Part shown: positions 1 to 5,767 of the stretch, in pieces
How positions within the stretch are numbered: position 1 is the stretch's first letter
Layout: each line of letters starts with the position of its first letter
Assembly: GCA_934613165.1 (NCBI GenBank)
Contig: CAKTSW010000011.1
Location: forward strand, 1-13,322
Source of the DNA: an uncultured Ellagibacter sp.
Lineage (GTDB): Bacteria > Actinomycetota > Coriobacteriia > Coriobacteriales > Eggerthellaceae
Reading direction: 5' to 3'
Length of the DNA stretch: 13,322 bases
Made by a program: the position numbers and the translations under genes
The notes under the pieces: model-generated
Told to the model about the DNA's origin: nothing
Databases searched by the model: none
What the model saw: only the letters and a program-made list of their open reading frames with translations

Positions 1-77
1 TGCTGTGCTGTGCTGTGCTGTGCTGTGCTGTGCTGTGCTGTGCTGTGCTGTGCTGTGCTGTGCTGTGCTGTGCTGTG
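1..77. repeat. (TGCTG)n pentanucleotide tandem repeat, at least 15 copies
   Basis: Fifteen perfect TGCTG units plus TG, with no mismatch, running off the left edge so the true copy number is unknown. On the minus strand it lies inside the methylase-like gene and is read as CAC AGC ACA GCA CAG, giving five and a bit copies of His-Ser-Thr-Ala-Gln. Because the unit is 5 nt, all three frames read the same five codons in rotation and none contains a stop. Gain or loss of one unit would therefore shift the frame of whatever lies beyond the tract. A perfect tract of this length is a slippage-prone sequence. The tract could also mark an assembly edge. Confidence 0.97.
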
Positions 78-1142
78 AATCATGGTATCGACCACCCGCC
101 TTTTCAATGTCGCAAACTCAAACGGTTCGCTATTTTTCCAGTCGTAGATCACGCAAAGGGGCACCGTGCCCTTCGGCTCTCCCCTATTCCCTTCAGCCTC
201 CCCACCAAGAAGCACGTCATCGAGCAGGTCGAAAAGCGACGGTTGCATCGCCTCCGGCTCGGGCCTCTCGAACGTCCCTAGGGTCGATTTCGCCTCTGCA
301 TCCATCTTGTTGGTGGGCACGGTGTCGGTCAAGCCGTTCATCTGCCAAAAGTTCCAGGAAACAATCCATGCCGCCTGTTCGAGCTCCTCTTGCGTGGGCT
401 CCGATGCCCAACGCTCACGAAGATATTCAACGAACGTCTCGAGCACGTTGATGCGTGCGATGAGCAAGTTGTCGCCCTGGTACTCGAAACCGTATGTTGC
501 GCGCAGGGCATCGAGTGCCCGGCGTACCCATTCTTTGCGAGTCTTGGTCTTTTCGGTCACAATGCGAAGCTTGCGGTCGAGGAAGCCCACGCGCTCACGC
601 ACGGGCAGCTCATCGCCCGTTACGGTGTCGTAGCGTGAGCACACGAACGGCGCCTCGCCGCAGGTAATCTCAAGTTTGGGAGCTTCCACATAAGCGTGCC
701 ACCCATGACCTTTCTTCTTCGGAAAAGCAATCGGATTTGCCGCGGTAATCCACGTTCTGATGCCATCCTCTGAGGCTGTCTCGGCATTGAAAACGTCACG
801 CCTGCCGAACCACGTCTCGTCCAAATCGTTGTTCATCTGGTTACACAGCCATGAAGGAGTAAAAACCTCGCCCCGGCTCTTGGTTCGTTGCGATTGCTTC
901 TCTTGTTGTTTGGCGATGCGCGGCTTGATAACGCCGGAACTGGTACCCGTGATCTTCTCGACGGTTATCTCATCGTCGCTCATGTAGCCGTCACCCAGGG
1001 CCTCGTACTCGTTATCAGCCCAGATGATGTTGCGCCCCGTCGTGCGGTCGCACAGCAGCGTCTTGAGAATGAAAGTCGGGTATCGGCGGTCGAAGGACTC
1101 TATGAAACCCTCGACCGAGATGTCATAGGTTGGCTCGGCCAC
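1..1142 (-). CDS. restriction endonuclease subunit M-like protein (DNA methylase-like), 3' end beyond window
   Basis: An open frame runs without a stop from GTG at 1142 to the left edge, about 381 codons. An AGAAGGGA ribosome site lies just upstream and the ribbon-helix-helix gene stops 3 nt before it. I recognise the family commonly annotated as restriction endonuclease subunit M. Landmarks are a DRTTGRNIIW block (residues 32-41), GEVFTPSWL (91-99; like motif X of N6-adenine methylases), LEITCGEAPFV (157-167; resembling the SAM-binding motif I), a YQGDNLLIARIN block near 221-232, WNFWQMNGL near 263-271 and a C-terminal IYDWKN. I did not find a clear (N/D)PP(Y/F) motif IV, so catalytic activity is not proven. 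Members of this family usually end soon after the IYDW region, which places the TGCTG repeat (from residue 356) in the tail. A partner endonuclease would be expected beyond the window. Confidence 0.8.
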   Translation of the reverse strand, partial: MAEPTYDISVEGFIESFDRRYPTFILKTLLCDRTTGRNIIWADNEYEALGDGYMSDDEITVEKITGTSSGVIKPRIAKQQEKQSQRTKSRGEVFTPSWLCNQMNNDLDETWFGRRDVFNAETASEDGIRTWITAANPIAFPKKKGHGWHAYVEAPKLEITCGEAPFVCSRYDTVTGDELPVRERVGFLDRKLRIVTEKTKTRKEWVRRALDALRATYGFEYQGDNLLIARINVLETFVEYLRERWASEPTQEELEQAAWIVSWNFWQMNGLTDTVPTNKMDAEAKSTLGTFERPEPEAMQPSLFDLLDDVLLGGEAEGNRGEPKGTVPLCVIYDWKNSEPFEFATLKRRVVDTMIHSTAQHSTAQHSTAQHSTAQHSTAQ

Positions 1143-1145
1143 GGG

Positions 1146-1358
1146 CTACTGTCCCTTCTTCGCGAGCTCTTCGATCATGCAGGTGCGCACGAAGGCGGAG
1201 AAGCTCATGCCTCGCAGGGCCGCCTCTTCTTTCGCCGCATCGCGCAGGGTGTCGGGGATGCGCAAGGTCACGGAGACCTGGTCTCCGTCCACCAGGAAGC
1301 TCCTGATCTCGGTCTCGTCGGGATTGCTCTTGATGAGCTCCTTGTAGCTGTCAGGCAT
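1146..1358 (-). CDS. small ribbon-helix-helix (CopG/Arc-like) protein
   Basis: A 70-residue protein if it starts at the ATG at 1358, which has GGAG 5 nt upstream. An ATG at 1370 is in frame but has a poorer ribosome site. The C-terminal half has the ribbon-helix-helix layout: a strand VSVTLRIPDTL, a first helix RDAAKEEAALRGM, then a helix SFSAFVRTCMIEEL. The N-terminal ~25 residues are acidic and may contact a partner. Such proteins are dimeric DNA binders, often antitoxins or autoregulators. It is followed after 3 nt by the methylase-like gene, so the two are probably co-transcribed. It may control that gene much as C proteins control restriction systems, but this is inference. No obvious toxin lies next to it. 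Confidence 0.7.
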   Translation of the reverse strand: MPDSYKELIKSNPDETEIRSFLVDGDQVSVTLRIPDTLRDAAKEEAALRGMSFSAFVRTCMIEELAKKGQ

Positions 1359-1402
1359 CTGCGCTCCCATCGCTCGAAATGCAATACAAATGCGTTTGCA
1401 GC

Positions 1403-1408
1403 ATTATA
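1403..1408 (-). promoter_or_regulatory. candidate -10 box for the ribbon-helix-helix/methylase operon
   Basis: TATAAT on the minus strand, about 45 nt upstream of the chosen start of the ribbon-helix-helix gene. No good -35 hexamer is visible at the usual distance. Between it and the gene are short inverted repeats (TGCAA...TTGCA at 1380-1400 and ATGC...GCAT around 1390-1404) that could be an operator for the ribbon-helix-helix protein. Confidence 0.35.
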
Positions 1409-1942
1409 ACGCGGCGGCACGGGGCGGCACTGGGAATGCGGGGACAGTGACACCTAGGCTCGATATGAACGTGGCAGCGAAGGGAGCTCTAATCGGACCT
1501 GCATGATCGCTTTCGTTTGCGTCCTCATTTCTTGGTTTCGCAGGGTTTGGTGTTGGCCAGCTCCTCTGCGTAGAGAATCTCGTTCTGGATATTAGAAACA
1601 AAGGAAACGGCACGATAACCCCGATGATGAGCGAAATAAAATTAGTTGCTCGGAATGGCATTCGCAGTGAGCGTTATCGTTTCGTGCTATTTTGTCTGAC
1701 AGCGATGTGGCGGATGGGGAGCGAATGCGGAAGCCAAGTGCTCGCAAACTGTGTCTAAGCCATTGAACCGCGCAAGAGATAGGGGCAAAAAATAGGGCAG
1801 AATCGCTCTCACGATCCCGCCCCCGCAAACCCAAAGGGTTTCTAACTAGAGTCCATTATGCAGCTAAATGGTTTTTCACAACCCCATACGTCAAGTATCG
1901 GTGGAGGGTTGCGTACGAACTTAACGAATCAGGCGGCACTTG
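1409..1942. other. 534-nt stretch with no convincing gene
   Basis: Lower in GC than its neighbours, and its short frames look like noise. One minus-strand stretch (1525-1641, no start codon, bounded by stops) ends in EILYAEELANTKPC and reads like the tail of a protein; it may be a relic of a lost gene, but I cannot name it. Two hairpins are visible. AAACCC/GGGTTT at 1827-1841 has a 3-nt loop. CAACCC/GGGTTG at 1879-1911 has an inner ATAC/GTAT stem and lies 32 nt downstream of the DUF3800 stop. Neither is followed by a T-run, so neither is a canonical terminator. Confidence 0.5.
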
Positions 1943-2614
1943 TCAGATGAGCTTCTTGCGTGTCTCCTTCAGAATGCCCTTCTTGAAGTCGGACCACTTG
2001 CCGAAGAACTTCTCGTCCGTGGCGGTTGCCGTGTGCTCGGCGTACTTGATCGCGGTGAGCTCCATGGTGCAGATGTAGTCCGCCGCCTGCGACAGCCTGT
2101 ACTCGGAGGGCTGCGCCGAACGGTAGACGACCGCGTCCTTCGACAGCGCGTACTCGATCGCGCGGTGGAGCGATTCTGCGATGGAATGCTGGCCATTGTC
2201 GTAGTAGACCTTGACCGCGTCGTAGGTCTGCAGCTCCGCGAGGTTGTCGAACAGGAAGTTCACAAGGTCCCTGCGCATCGTCCCCGCGAGCTTCTCGAGC
2301 GAGGCGAACTCCTTGGTCGCATATGCGAAGGTGTGATATCTCACGGGCGTGTGACGAAAGAAGACGCGGAACGAGCCGAACAGCATCTTGCGCACCCTCA
2401 GGTCGAGGCCCGCATATTGATCCTTGCCATTCATGAGCGGCGACGCGTGGAACGGTATGTCCGGGAGCCCCTTGGCCCGTAGGGCGCCCTCGTACGACTC
2501 GATCGAGCCCGCGATGCCGTCGGACTGGTCGTGCATGACGACGGTGAGCAGGTAATGGCGGTCGGAAAGGCCGTCACTTCCCGACTCGTCGACGAAGATG
2601 CTGAGTTCTCGCAT
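1943..2614 (-). CDS. DUF3800 domain protein
   Basis: A 223-residue DUF3800 protein, close to full length for the family. It starts at the ATG at 2614, which has GGGAG 5 nt upstream; an upstream in-frame start at 2659 would lie inside the terminator hairpin and is rejected. Family marks are the N-terminal FVDESGS (residues 7-13), YYDNGQ (137-142), the QAADYICTMEL helix (176-186) and the FFGKWSDFKK C-terminus (203-212). The family is thought to have an RNase H-like fold, with acidic residues such as Asp9 and Asp139 as candidate metal ligands. Its biochemical role is unknown. It is common in mobile and defence regions, and here it is transcribed divergently from the AbiE pair. Its own leader contains an intrinsic terminator, so expression is probably regulated by readthrough. 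Confidence 0.88.
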   Translation of the reverse strand: MRELSIFVDESGSDGLSDRHYLLTVVMHDQSDGIAGSIESYEGALRAKGLPDIPFHASPLMNGKDQYAGLDLRVRKMLFGSFRVFFRHTPVRYHTFAYATKEFASLEKLAGTMRRDLVNFLFDNLAELQTYDAVKVYYDNGQHSIAESLHRAIEYALSKDAVVYRSAQPSEYRLSQAADYICTMELTAIKYAEHTATATDEKFFGKWSDFKKGILKETRKKLI

Positions 2615-2684
2615 TGTTCTCCCGGATAAGAAAAAAGCCGGGGAAAACGTCCCCGGCACTTGGAAGCCTTCCTAACGGAAAACC
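2615..2684 (-). promoter_or_regulatory. structured leader RNA of the DUF3800 gene
   Basis: About 70 nt between the predicted start of transcription and the ATG. In order it contains a compact stem-loop (TTGG 2686-2683 with CCAA 2663-2660, enclosing TTCC-GTTA-GGAA at 2680-2669), a terminator hairpin, and the ribosome site CCGGGAG. The CCGGG of the ribosome site could instead pair with CCCGG in the 3' arm of the terminator, which would give two exclusive folds. Several candidate structured RNAs named DUF3800-I, -II and so on were described upstream of such genes in comparative screens. I cannot tell whether this is one of them. Confidence 0.5.
2631..2657 (-). terminator. intrinsic terminator inside the DUF3800 leader
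   Basis: Read on the minus strand, GCCGGGGA pairs perfectly with TCCCCGGC around a 5-nt loop (CGTTT) and is followed at once by six T. It lies 17-43 nt upstream of the DUF3800 start codon and downstream of that gene's promoter. It therefore looks like an attenuator rather than the end of another gene, because no minus-strand gene precedes it. Confidence 0.85.
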
Positions 2685-2690
2685 AATTAC

Positions 2691-2719
2691 CTTATACCAT
2701 TGGCAGCGCAGAAAATCAA
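2691..2719 (-). promoter_or_regulatory. promoter of the DUF3800 leader
   Basis: On the minus strand, TTGATT (2719-2714), a 17-nt spacer, then TATAAG (2696-2691) preceded by TGG as an extended -10. The predicted start is near 2684, just before the leader hairpin. Confidence 0.6.
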
Positions 2720-2933
2720 GGAAACTCGAATCGGTCCAGCTGCTAGCGCATCCAACATCGATGCACCTGCCAACAGGGACCCGCCATGCTTGGTCGCGGC
2801 ATCACGAGGAAGTAGCAGACTCTTCCCTCTTCGTGGCGTACATATAGCGCATTTGCCATACGATTGACGCGCCCACCAATCAAGCAACCACCTCATGGTT
2901 AAGCGCAATCATTATGTTTGCTGACGAGAATCG
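2720..2933. other. divergent intergenic DNA, no gene seen
   Basis: Between the DUF3800 promoter and the AbiE operator. Short open frames on the minus strand (for example 2687-2908) have no ribosome site and no recognisable protein. No further repeat or RNA gene was found by reading. Confidence 0.5.
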
Positions 2934-2966
2934 ATGGAAAGGTGGACAAAATGTAGCCCTTTCCAT
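2934..2966. promoter_or_regulatory. inverted-repeat operator of the AbiE pair
   Basis: ATGGAAAGG (2934-2942) and CCTTTCCAT (2958-2966) are perfect 9-bp inverted arms separated by 15 nt. They flank the -35 box and the second arm abuts the -10 box. AbiEi antitoxins of known systems bind inverted repeats in their own promoter and repress it, and this is the natural binding site here. Confidence 0.7.
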
Positions 2967-2972
2967 TAAAAT
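2943..2972 (+). promoter_or_regulatory. promoter of abiEi-abiEii
   Basis: TGGACA (2943-2948, 5 of 6 to consensus), an 18-nt spacer, then TAAAAT (2967-2972, 5 of 6). The ATG of AbiEi begins only 8 nt after the -10 box and no ribosome site is present. Transcription probably starts at or next to the A of the ATG, giving a leaderless mRNA. Confidence 0.6.
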
Positions 2973-2980
2973 CGCTCAGT

Positions 2981-3742
2981 ATGAAGTTCAAAGATTACAT
3001 AGACCGAACCCACGCGTTCACCGTCTCCCAGCTTGCCGAGAACTGCGGGATGTCCGACTCGTCGGCGAAAACGACGCTCAGGCGCGCCGTTGATGCCGGG
3101 CAGATCGAGAGAGCGAGGCGCGGGGTCTACGTTTCCAAATCGGGGCGGTTCACCACAGCGGAAATCGATTCGTTCGAGCTCCTCTTCGCAATCGATTCTA
3201 AGGCCGTCGTCTCGTTCCATTCGGCGCTCGAGGTCCATGGCGTTGCCCATAACGTGGGGAGCACCTGTCAGTTCAGGTCGGCAGCTATCAAAAGCACTTT
3301 TGCGTATTCCGGCATCTCGTACACTCCGTTCCCCCTCGCAAACGGCCTCCCGACCCAATCGGTGCGCGGCAGGGACGGTATGCGAACCGTGGTTACGACG
3401 CGCGAGCAGACCATCGTCGACTGCCTCAGCCACCCCGACCGCTGCGGCGGCATCGAAGAGGCCCTAATGTCGATCTCGCTGTTCCCCTACATAGACGTAG
3501 AAGCACTGAAGGATCTCGTCTCCGCCCAATCAGCATCGCTCGCAGCGAGGACGGGCTGGCTGCTCGAGCAGAAAGTGGGCAAATGGCGCATCTCCTCTGA
3601 CGTGCTCGACGAGTTCGAGGGGATGGCGAAGGGCGGGCCCTTCAAGCTCGACAAGGATTCAACCGAATCGCGCGGCTGGTCGCGGCGATGGAGGCTGTGC
3701 CTTCCCGAGGAAGAGGAGGAAATCGGAAAATGGATGCTATAG
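2981..3742 (+). CDS. abiEi: type IV toxin-antitoxin/abortive infection antitoxin AbiEi
   Basis: A 253-residue AbiEi-family antitoxin and transcriptional repressor. Residues about 11-52 form a winged helix-turn-helix (SQLAENCGMSDSSAKTTLRR, then the RRGVYV wing). The core that follows carries the family signature TTREQTIVDCLSHPDRCGGIEEAL near residues 138-161. In this family the N-terminal domain binds operator repeats and the C-terminal domain is needed for antitoxicity, without stable binding to the toxin. It starts at the ATG at 2981, probably at the very 5' end of the mRNA. Its last 13 nt overlap the AbiEii start, the usual arrangement for the pair. The Glu-rich C-terminus is encoded by the GAGGAAGAGGAGGAA stretch that also supplies the ribosome site for AbiEii. 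Confidence 0.88.
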   Translation: MKFKDYIDRTHAFTVSQLAENCGMSDSSAKTTLRRAVDAGQIERARRGVYVSKSGRFTTAEIDSFELLFAIDSKAVVSFHSALEVHGVAHNVGSTCQFRSAAIKSTFAYSGISYTPFPLANGLPTQSVRGRDGMRTVVTTREQTIVDCLSHPDRCGGIEEALMSISLFPYIDVEALKDLVSAQSASLAARTGWLLEQKVGKWRISSDVLDEFEGMAKGGPFKLDKDSTESRGWSRRWRLCLPEEEEEIGKWML

Positions 3743-4656
3743 ACGCAGGAGGATTCCAGCCGAGGACGCTCGACAAGATCGAGCGACTTCTCGACTTGCT
3801 CGACGAGATGCAGCGGCACCCCGACCTAAAAGGGAAGCTCGCCATGCACGGCGGCACCGCGATAAACCTCTTCATGCTGGATATCCCGCGCCTTTCGGTC
3901 GACATCGACATCTCCTACGTCGGCGCGTTGACCAGGGAGGAGATGCTGAGGGAGCGGCCTTTCATCGAACGCGCCATCGAGGAGGTAGGCAGAGGGCAGG
4001 GCTACGACGTGTCCGCCGGCGACGGGGGCCATGCGGGCAGGACGTTCGTGCTCCGCTACCGCGGCGATTGGGGAACCGACCACGTGAAGATTGACTGCAT
4101 ATACATGAACAGGTCCCCGCTGTTCCCAATCCGCTCTAGAAGCTGCCATCTTCGCCCCGATGTTGGCGTTCCCATGTTCGAGGATGCCGAGCTTGCGGGC
4201 GGCAAGGTCAAAGCCTTCTTCGACAGGGTGAAAATAAGGGATCTCTACGACATATCGAACCTCAAGGCTCACTTTGACGTCACGGGCGATCCCGACGGCA
4301 TCGTTCACAAGGTGCTCCTCTACTACGCTTCCGTCTCCGCATGCTTTCCGAACGAGTTCGAAGGCCGGAGCAAGCGGTTCGAAGATCGACAGAAGGACCT
4401 CGAAGACCAGCTGCTGCCGATGCTGCATTCGAGGGATAGGGAGCCGACGCTAGCAGACTTGATGGCCGACGCGGAGGAGTTCACGTCGGCCTACATCCTG
4501 CCCAGAAACGACGGCGAGAGACTCTATTTGGAATTGTTCGCCAAAGGAGAATATCGTCCCGAAATCCTCTTCGGTGGGTGCGACATTGCCAGCGCCGCTG
4601 CCGCGAGCCCGGAGGCTCAATGGAAGCTTGCGAACTTGAAGAAGATGAATCGATAA
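3730..4656 (+). CDS. abiEii: type IV toxin AbiEii, nucleotidyltransferase
   Basis: A 308-residue AbiEii/DUF1814 nucleotidyltransferase-fold toxin. The start chosen is the ATG at 3730, behind a GGAGGAAA ribosome site and overlapping AbiEi by 13 nt; the upstream in-frame ATG at 3688 is not preferred. The active-site motif is intact: MHGGTAIN (residues 39-46) then RLSVDID (54-60), with the Asp pair at 58 and 60 as metal ligands. A second conserved block, GGKVKAFFDRVKIRDLYDISN, lies near residues 159-177. Members of this fold stop growth by transferring nucleotides; related mycobacterial MenT toxins modify tRNA acceptor ends. The target here is unknown. Together with AbiEi it would act as a bacteriostatic phage-defence module. 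Confidence 0.88.
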   Translation: MDAIDAGGFQPRTLDKIERLLDLLDEMQRHPDLKGKLAMHGGTAINLFMLDIPRLSVDIDISYVGALTREEMLRERPFIERAIEEVGRGQGYDVSAGDGGHAGRTFVLRYRGDWGTDHVKIDCIYMNRSPLFPIRSRSCHLRPDVGVPMFEDAELAGGKVKAFFDRVKIRDLYDISNLKAHFDVTGDPDGIVHKVLLYYASVSACFPNEFEGRSKRFEDRQKDLEDQLLPMLHSRDREPTLADLMADAEEFTSAYILPRNDGERLYLELFAKGEYRPEILFGGCDIASAAAASPEAQWKLANLKKMNR

Positions 4657-4748
4657 CGACATGCACGGGTTGGTCTCCGAATCACCCCGTTTCAAGCCAC
4701 CTGCTACGAATCCCGGCGGAAACCCGGGAGTGATTAAAGGAGCGACCT

Positions 4749-4838
4749 GCGGTTTCGCGAATCAATTGAGTCATGCCCAAAACCGCGAATCAAGGGCTTG
4801 ATTCGCCCAAATTGCGCACGAATCAGCCCTTAGGCGGT
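4749..4838. repeat. nested, mutually exclusive inverted repeats
   Basis: Three pairings share sequence. (a) GCGGTTT (4749-4755) with AAACCGC (4780-4786). (b) GCGAATCAAG (4785-4794) with CTTGATTCGC (4797-4806), perfect 10-bp arms and a 2-nt centre. (c) A long stem of ACCGC (4782-4786), AAGGGC (4792-4797) and TGATTCG (4799-4805) with CGAATCA (4819-4825), GCCCTT (4826-4831) and GCGGT (4834-4838). As RNA these could not all form at once. No coding frame or T-run explains them. Confidence 0.75.
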
Positions 4839-4929
4839 ATGGCGCGGAGCGTATCGGCAGCACCCGTACTGGATTAGTCGCTGACTGGGAATAGCTGCTT
4901 ATCGAACTTTGCAAGCCCCCACCTGCGAT

Positions 4930-4951
4930 AAAGAGTCGGGAGCTCTTTTTT
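4930..4951 (+). terminator. weak possible terminator
   Basis: AAAGAG and CTCTTT pair around a 7-nt loop and the right arm runs into six T in total (4946-4951). The stem is short and AT-rich. It lies about 275 nt after abiEii and could serve that transcript; on the minus strand it follows the 4992-5567 gene. Confidence 0.3.
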
Positions 4952-4991
4952 CACGGCATTTGCGACCTCTGCGCAATCGCAGCGTTTGCGG

Positions 4992-5567
4992 CTAATAGTC
5001 GAGAAGGCGACCGTAGTCGTTCCACTCGCCGTAGAGCTCGCCCTTCTTGGTGTGGGCAATCAAGTTGGCGAGGTTTCGCTCGTAGACGGCCGGGTCCTTC
5101 TTGTGAAAAGCGGTGTTATAGGCTCGAATGCGCTGGTAGAGCACAGGGAAACTCCTGAACTTCGACCAACAACGGGCGTCCTTGAGCGCACGCTCTACGC
5201 CTGGGTCGATGCGGAAGCTTCGCGGGCCCATCGGGGGCAGGACCCGACGCCCCTCTTCCGTCATGAGGCCGAGCTTCTCAAGGCGACGGACGCGTTCCTT
5301 GTTGAGCTCGGTCCACGGACTTCTTGGCTTGCGGGGGCCAAAACGTTGCCATGCCGCCCCGTCGATGCTTCGAACGGTCGAGTCAATCCAGCCGAAGCAC
5401 AGTGCCTCCTCGACGGCGTCAAGGTACCAGAACGTCTCGCCGTCGTCGACGGGACGACCGCGTTTGAGGCGGAGGTAGCATTCGACCTCGGTCCGGCTAT
5501 TTGTGGCAAGCCAGGCGCGGAATTCGGCGCGACTCCGGACGTCGTCAAGGATATTGCTGAGCCCCAC
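4992..5567 (-). CDS. YdeI/OmpD-associated family protein
   Basis: A 191-residue member of the YdeI/OmpD-associated (OmdA) family, near the usual length. It starts at the GTG at 5567, with a near-ideal AAGGAGG 6 nt upstream. Family marks are EEALCFGWIDS (residues about 52-62), the RFGPRKPRSPWTELNKERVRRLE block (about 75-97), and a C-terminal helical region rich in basic residues. The role of the family is poorly defined. It has been linked to bacteriocin protection and envelope stress in other bacteria, and members are sometimes misnamed thymidylate synthase. The gene stands alone with no partner and has its own promoter. I am sure of the family, not of the function. Confidence 0.87.
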   Translation of the reverse strand: MGLSNILDDVRSRAEFRAWLATNSRTEVECYLRLKRGRPVDDGETFWYLDAVEEALCFGWIDSTVRSIDGAAWQRFGPRKPRSPWTELNKERVRRLEKLGLMTEEGRRVLPPMGPRSFRIDPGVERALKDARCWSKFRSFPVLYQRIRAYNTAFHKKDPAVYERNLANLIAHTKKGELYGEWNDYGRLLDY

Positions 5568-5601
5568 GGAACGCCTCCTTGCAAGTACTCGATTCCCGCC
5601 A

Positions 5602-5610
5602 ATTGTATCA
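5602..5610 (-). promoter_or_regulatory. extended -10 promoter of the YdeI-family gene
   Basis: On the minus strand, TGA followed by TACAAT (5607-5602), about 35 nt upstream of the GTG start. No convincing -35 box. The extended TGN motif could make up for this. Confidence 0.45.
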
Positions 5611-5707
5611 TGGCGAAACCCGGGCGATTGAACACCTCGCTCCGTTCTTGGTTATAAACTAAAGGGTATGCGCCGTGTGTCTGCGGTGCCAGAGAGGGGA
5701 AAATCCT

Positions 5708-5767
5708 ATGAATATCGTTGCATTAAGCGGCAGTCCTCATTTAGAGAGCGGAGTAACCTCGGCGTAA
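5708..5767 (+). pseudogene. N-terminal remnant of an NADPH-dependent FMN reductase/flavodoxin-like gene
   Basis: ATG at 5708 is preceded by GAGGGGAAA and opens MNIVALSGSPHLESGVTSA, then meets TAA. MNIVALSGSP is the classic first strand and FMN phosphate loop of NAD(P)H-dependent oxidoreductases of the flavodoxin fold. The rest of the gene (about 170 residues) is missing: downstream DNA gives no matching sequence in any frame before an HxlR tail appears. A TATAAA sequence just upstream (about 5653) may be its old promoter. Read as the stub left by a deletion. The gene is too short to be functional. Confidence 0.65.

Larger units (their letters stand above)
4657..4991. other. repeat-rich intergenic region after abiEii
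   Basis: 335 nt without a gene. CGAATCA or its complement recurs at 4678, 4758, 4786, 4799 (inverted) and 4819. A TCCCGG/CCGGGA hairpin near 4710-4728 has no T-run after it. Nested inverted repeats and a weak terminator are listed separately. Confidence 0.6.

Noticed and set aside
1..77. TGCTG tract as a CRISPR array
   Set aside because: A 5-nt unit with no spacers; it is a simple sequence repeat.
5..638. Plus-strand open frames starting in the TGCTG repeat and further right
   Set aside because: The repeat is open in every frame, and the opposite strand carries a continuous frame with clear family motifs. The plus-strand proteins are Arg/Ser-rich shadows.
888..1409. 173-residue plus-strand frame
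   Set aside because: It is antisense to the methylase-like and ribbon-helix-helix genes, with no ribosome site or recognisable family.
1404..1834. Minus-strand frames of 80-85 residues
   Set aside because: Low-complexity composition, no ribosome site and no family resemblance.
2687..2908. 73-residue minus-strand frame upstream of DUF3800
   Set aside because: No ribosome site, and its end overlaps the DUF3800 promoter. Treated as intergenic.
4703..4735. tRNA-like or terminator-like sequence near CGAATCCCGG
   Set aside because: No acceptor or anticodon stem can be built around it, and the hairpin has no T-run.
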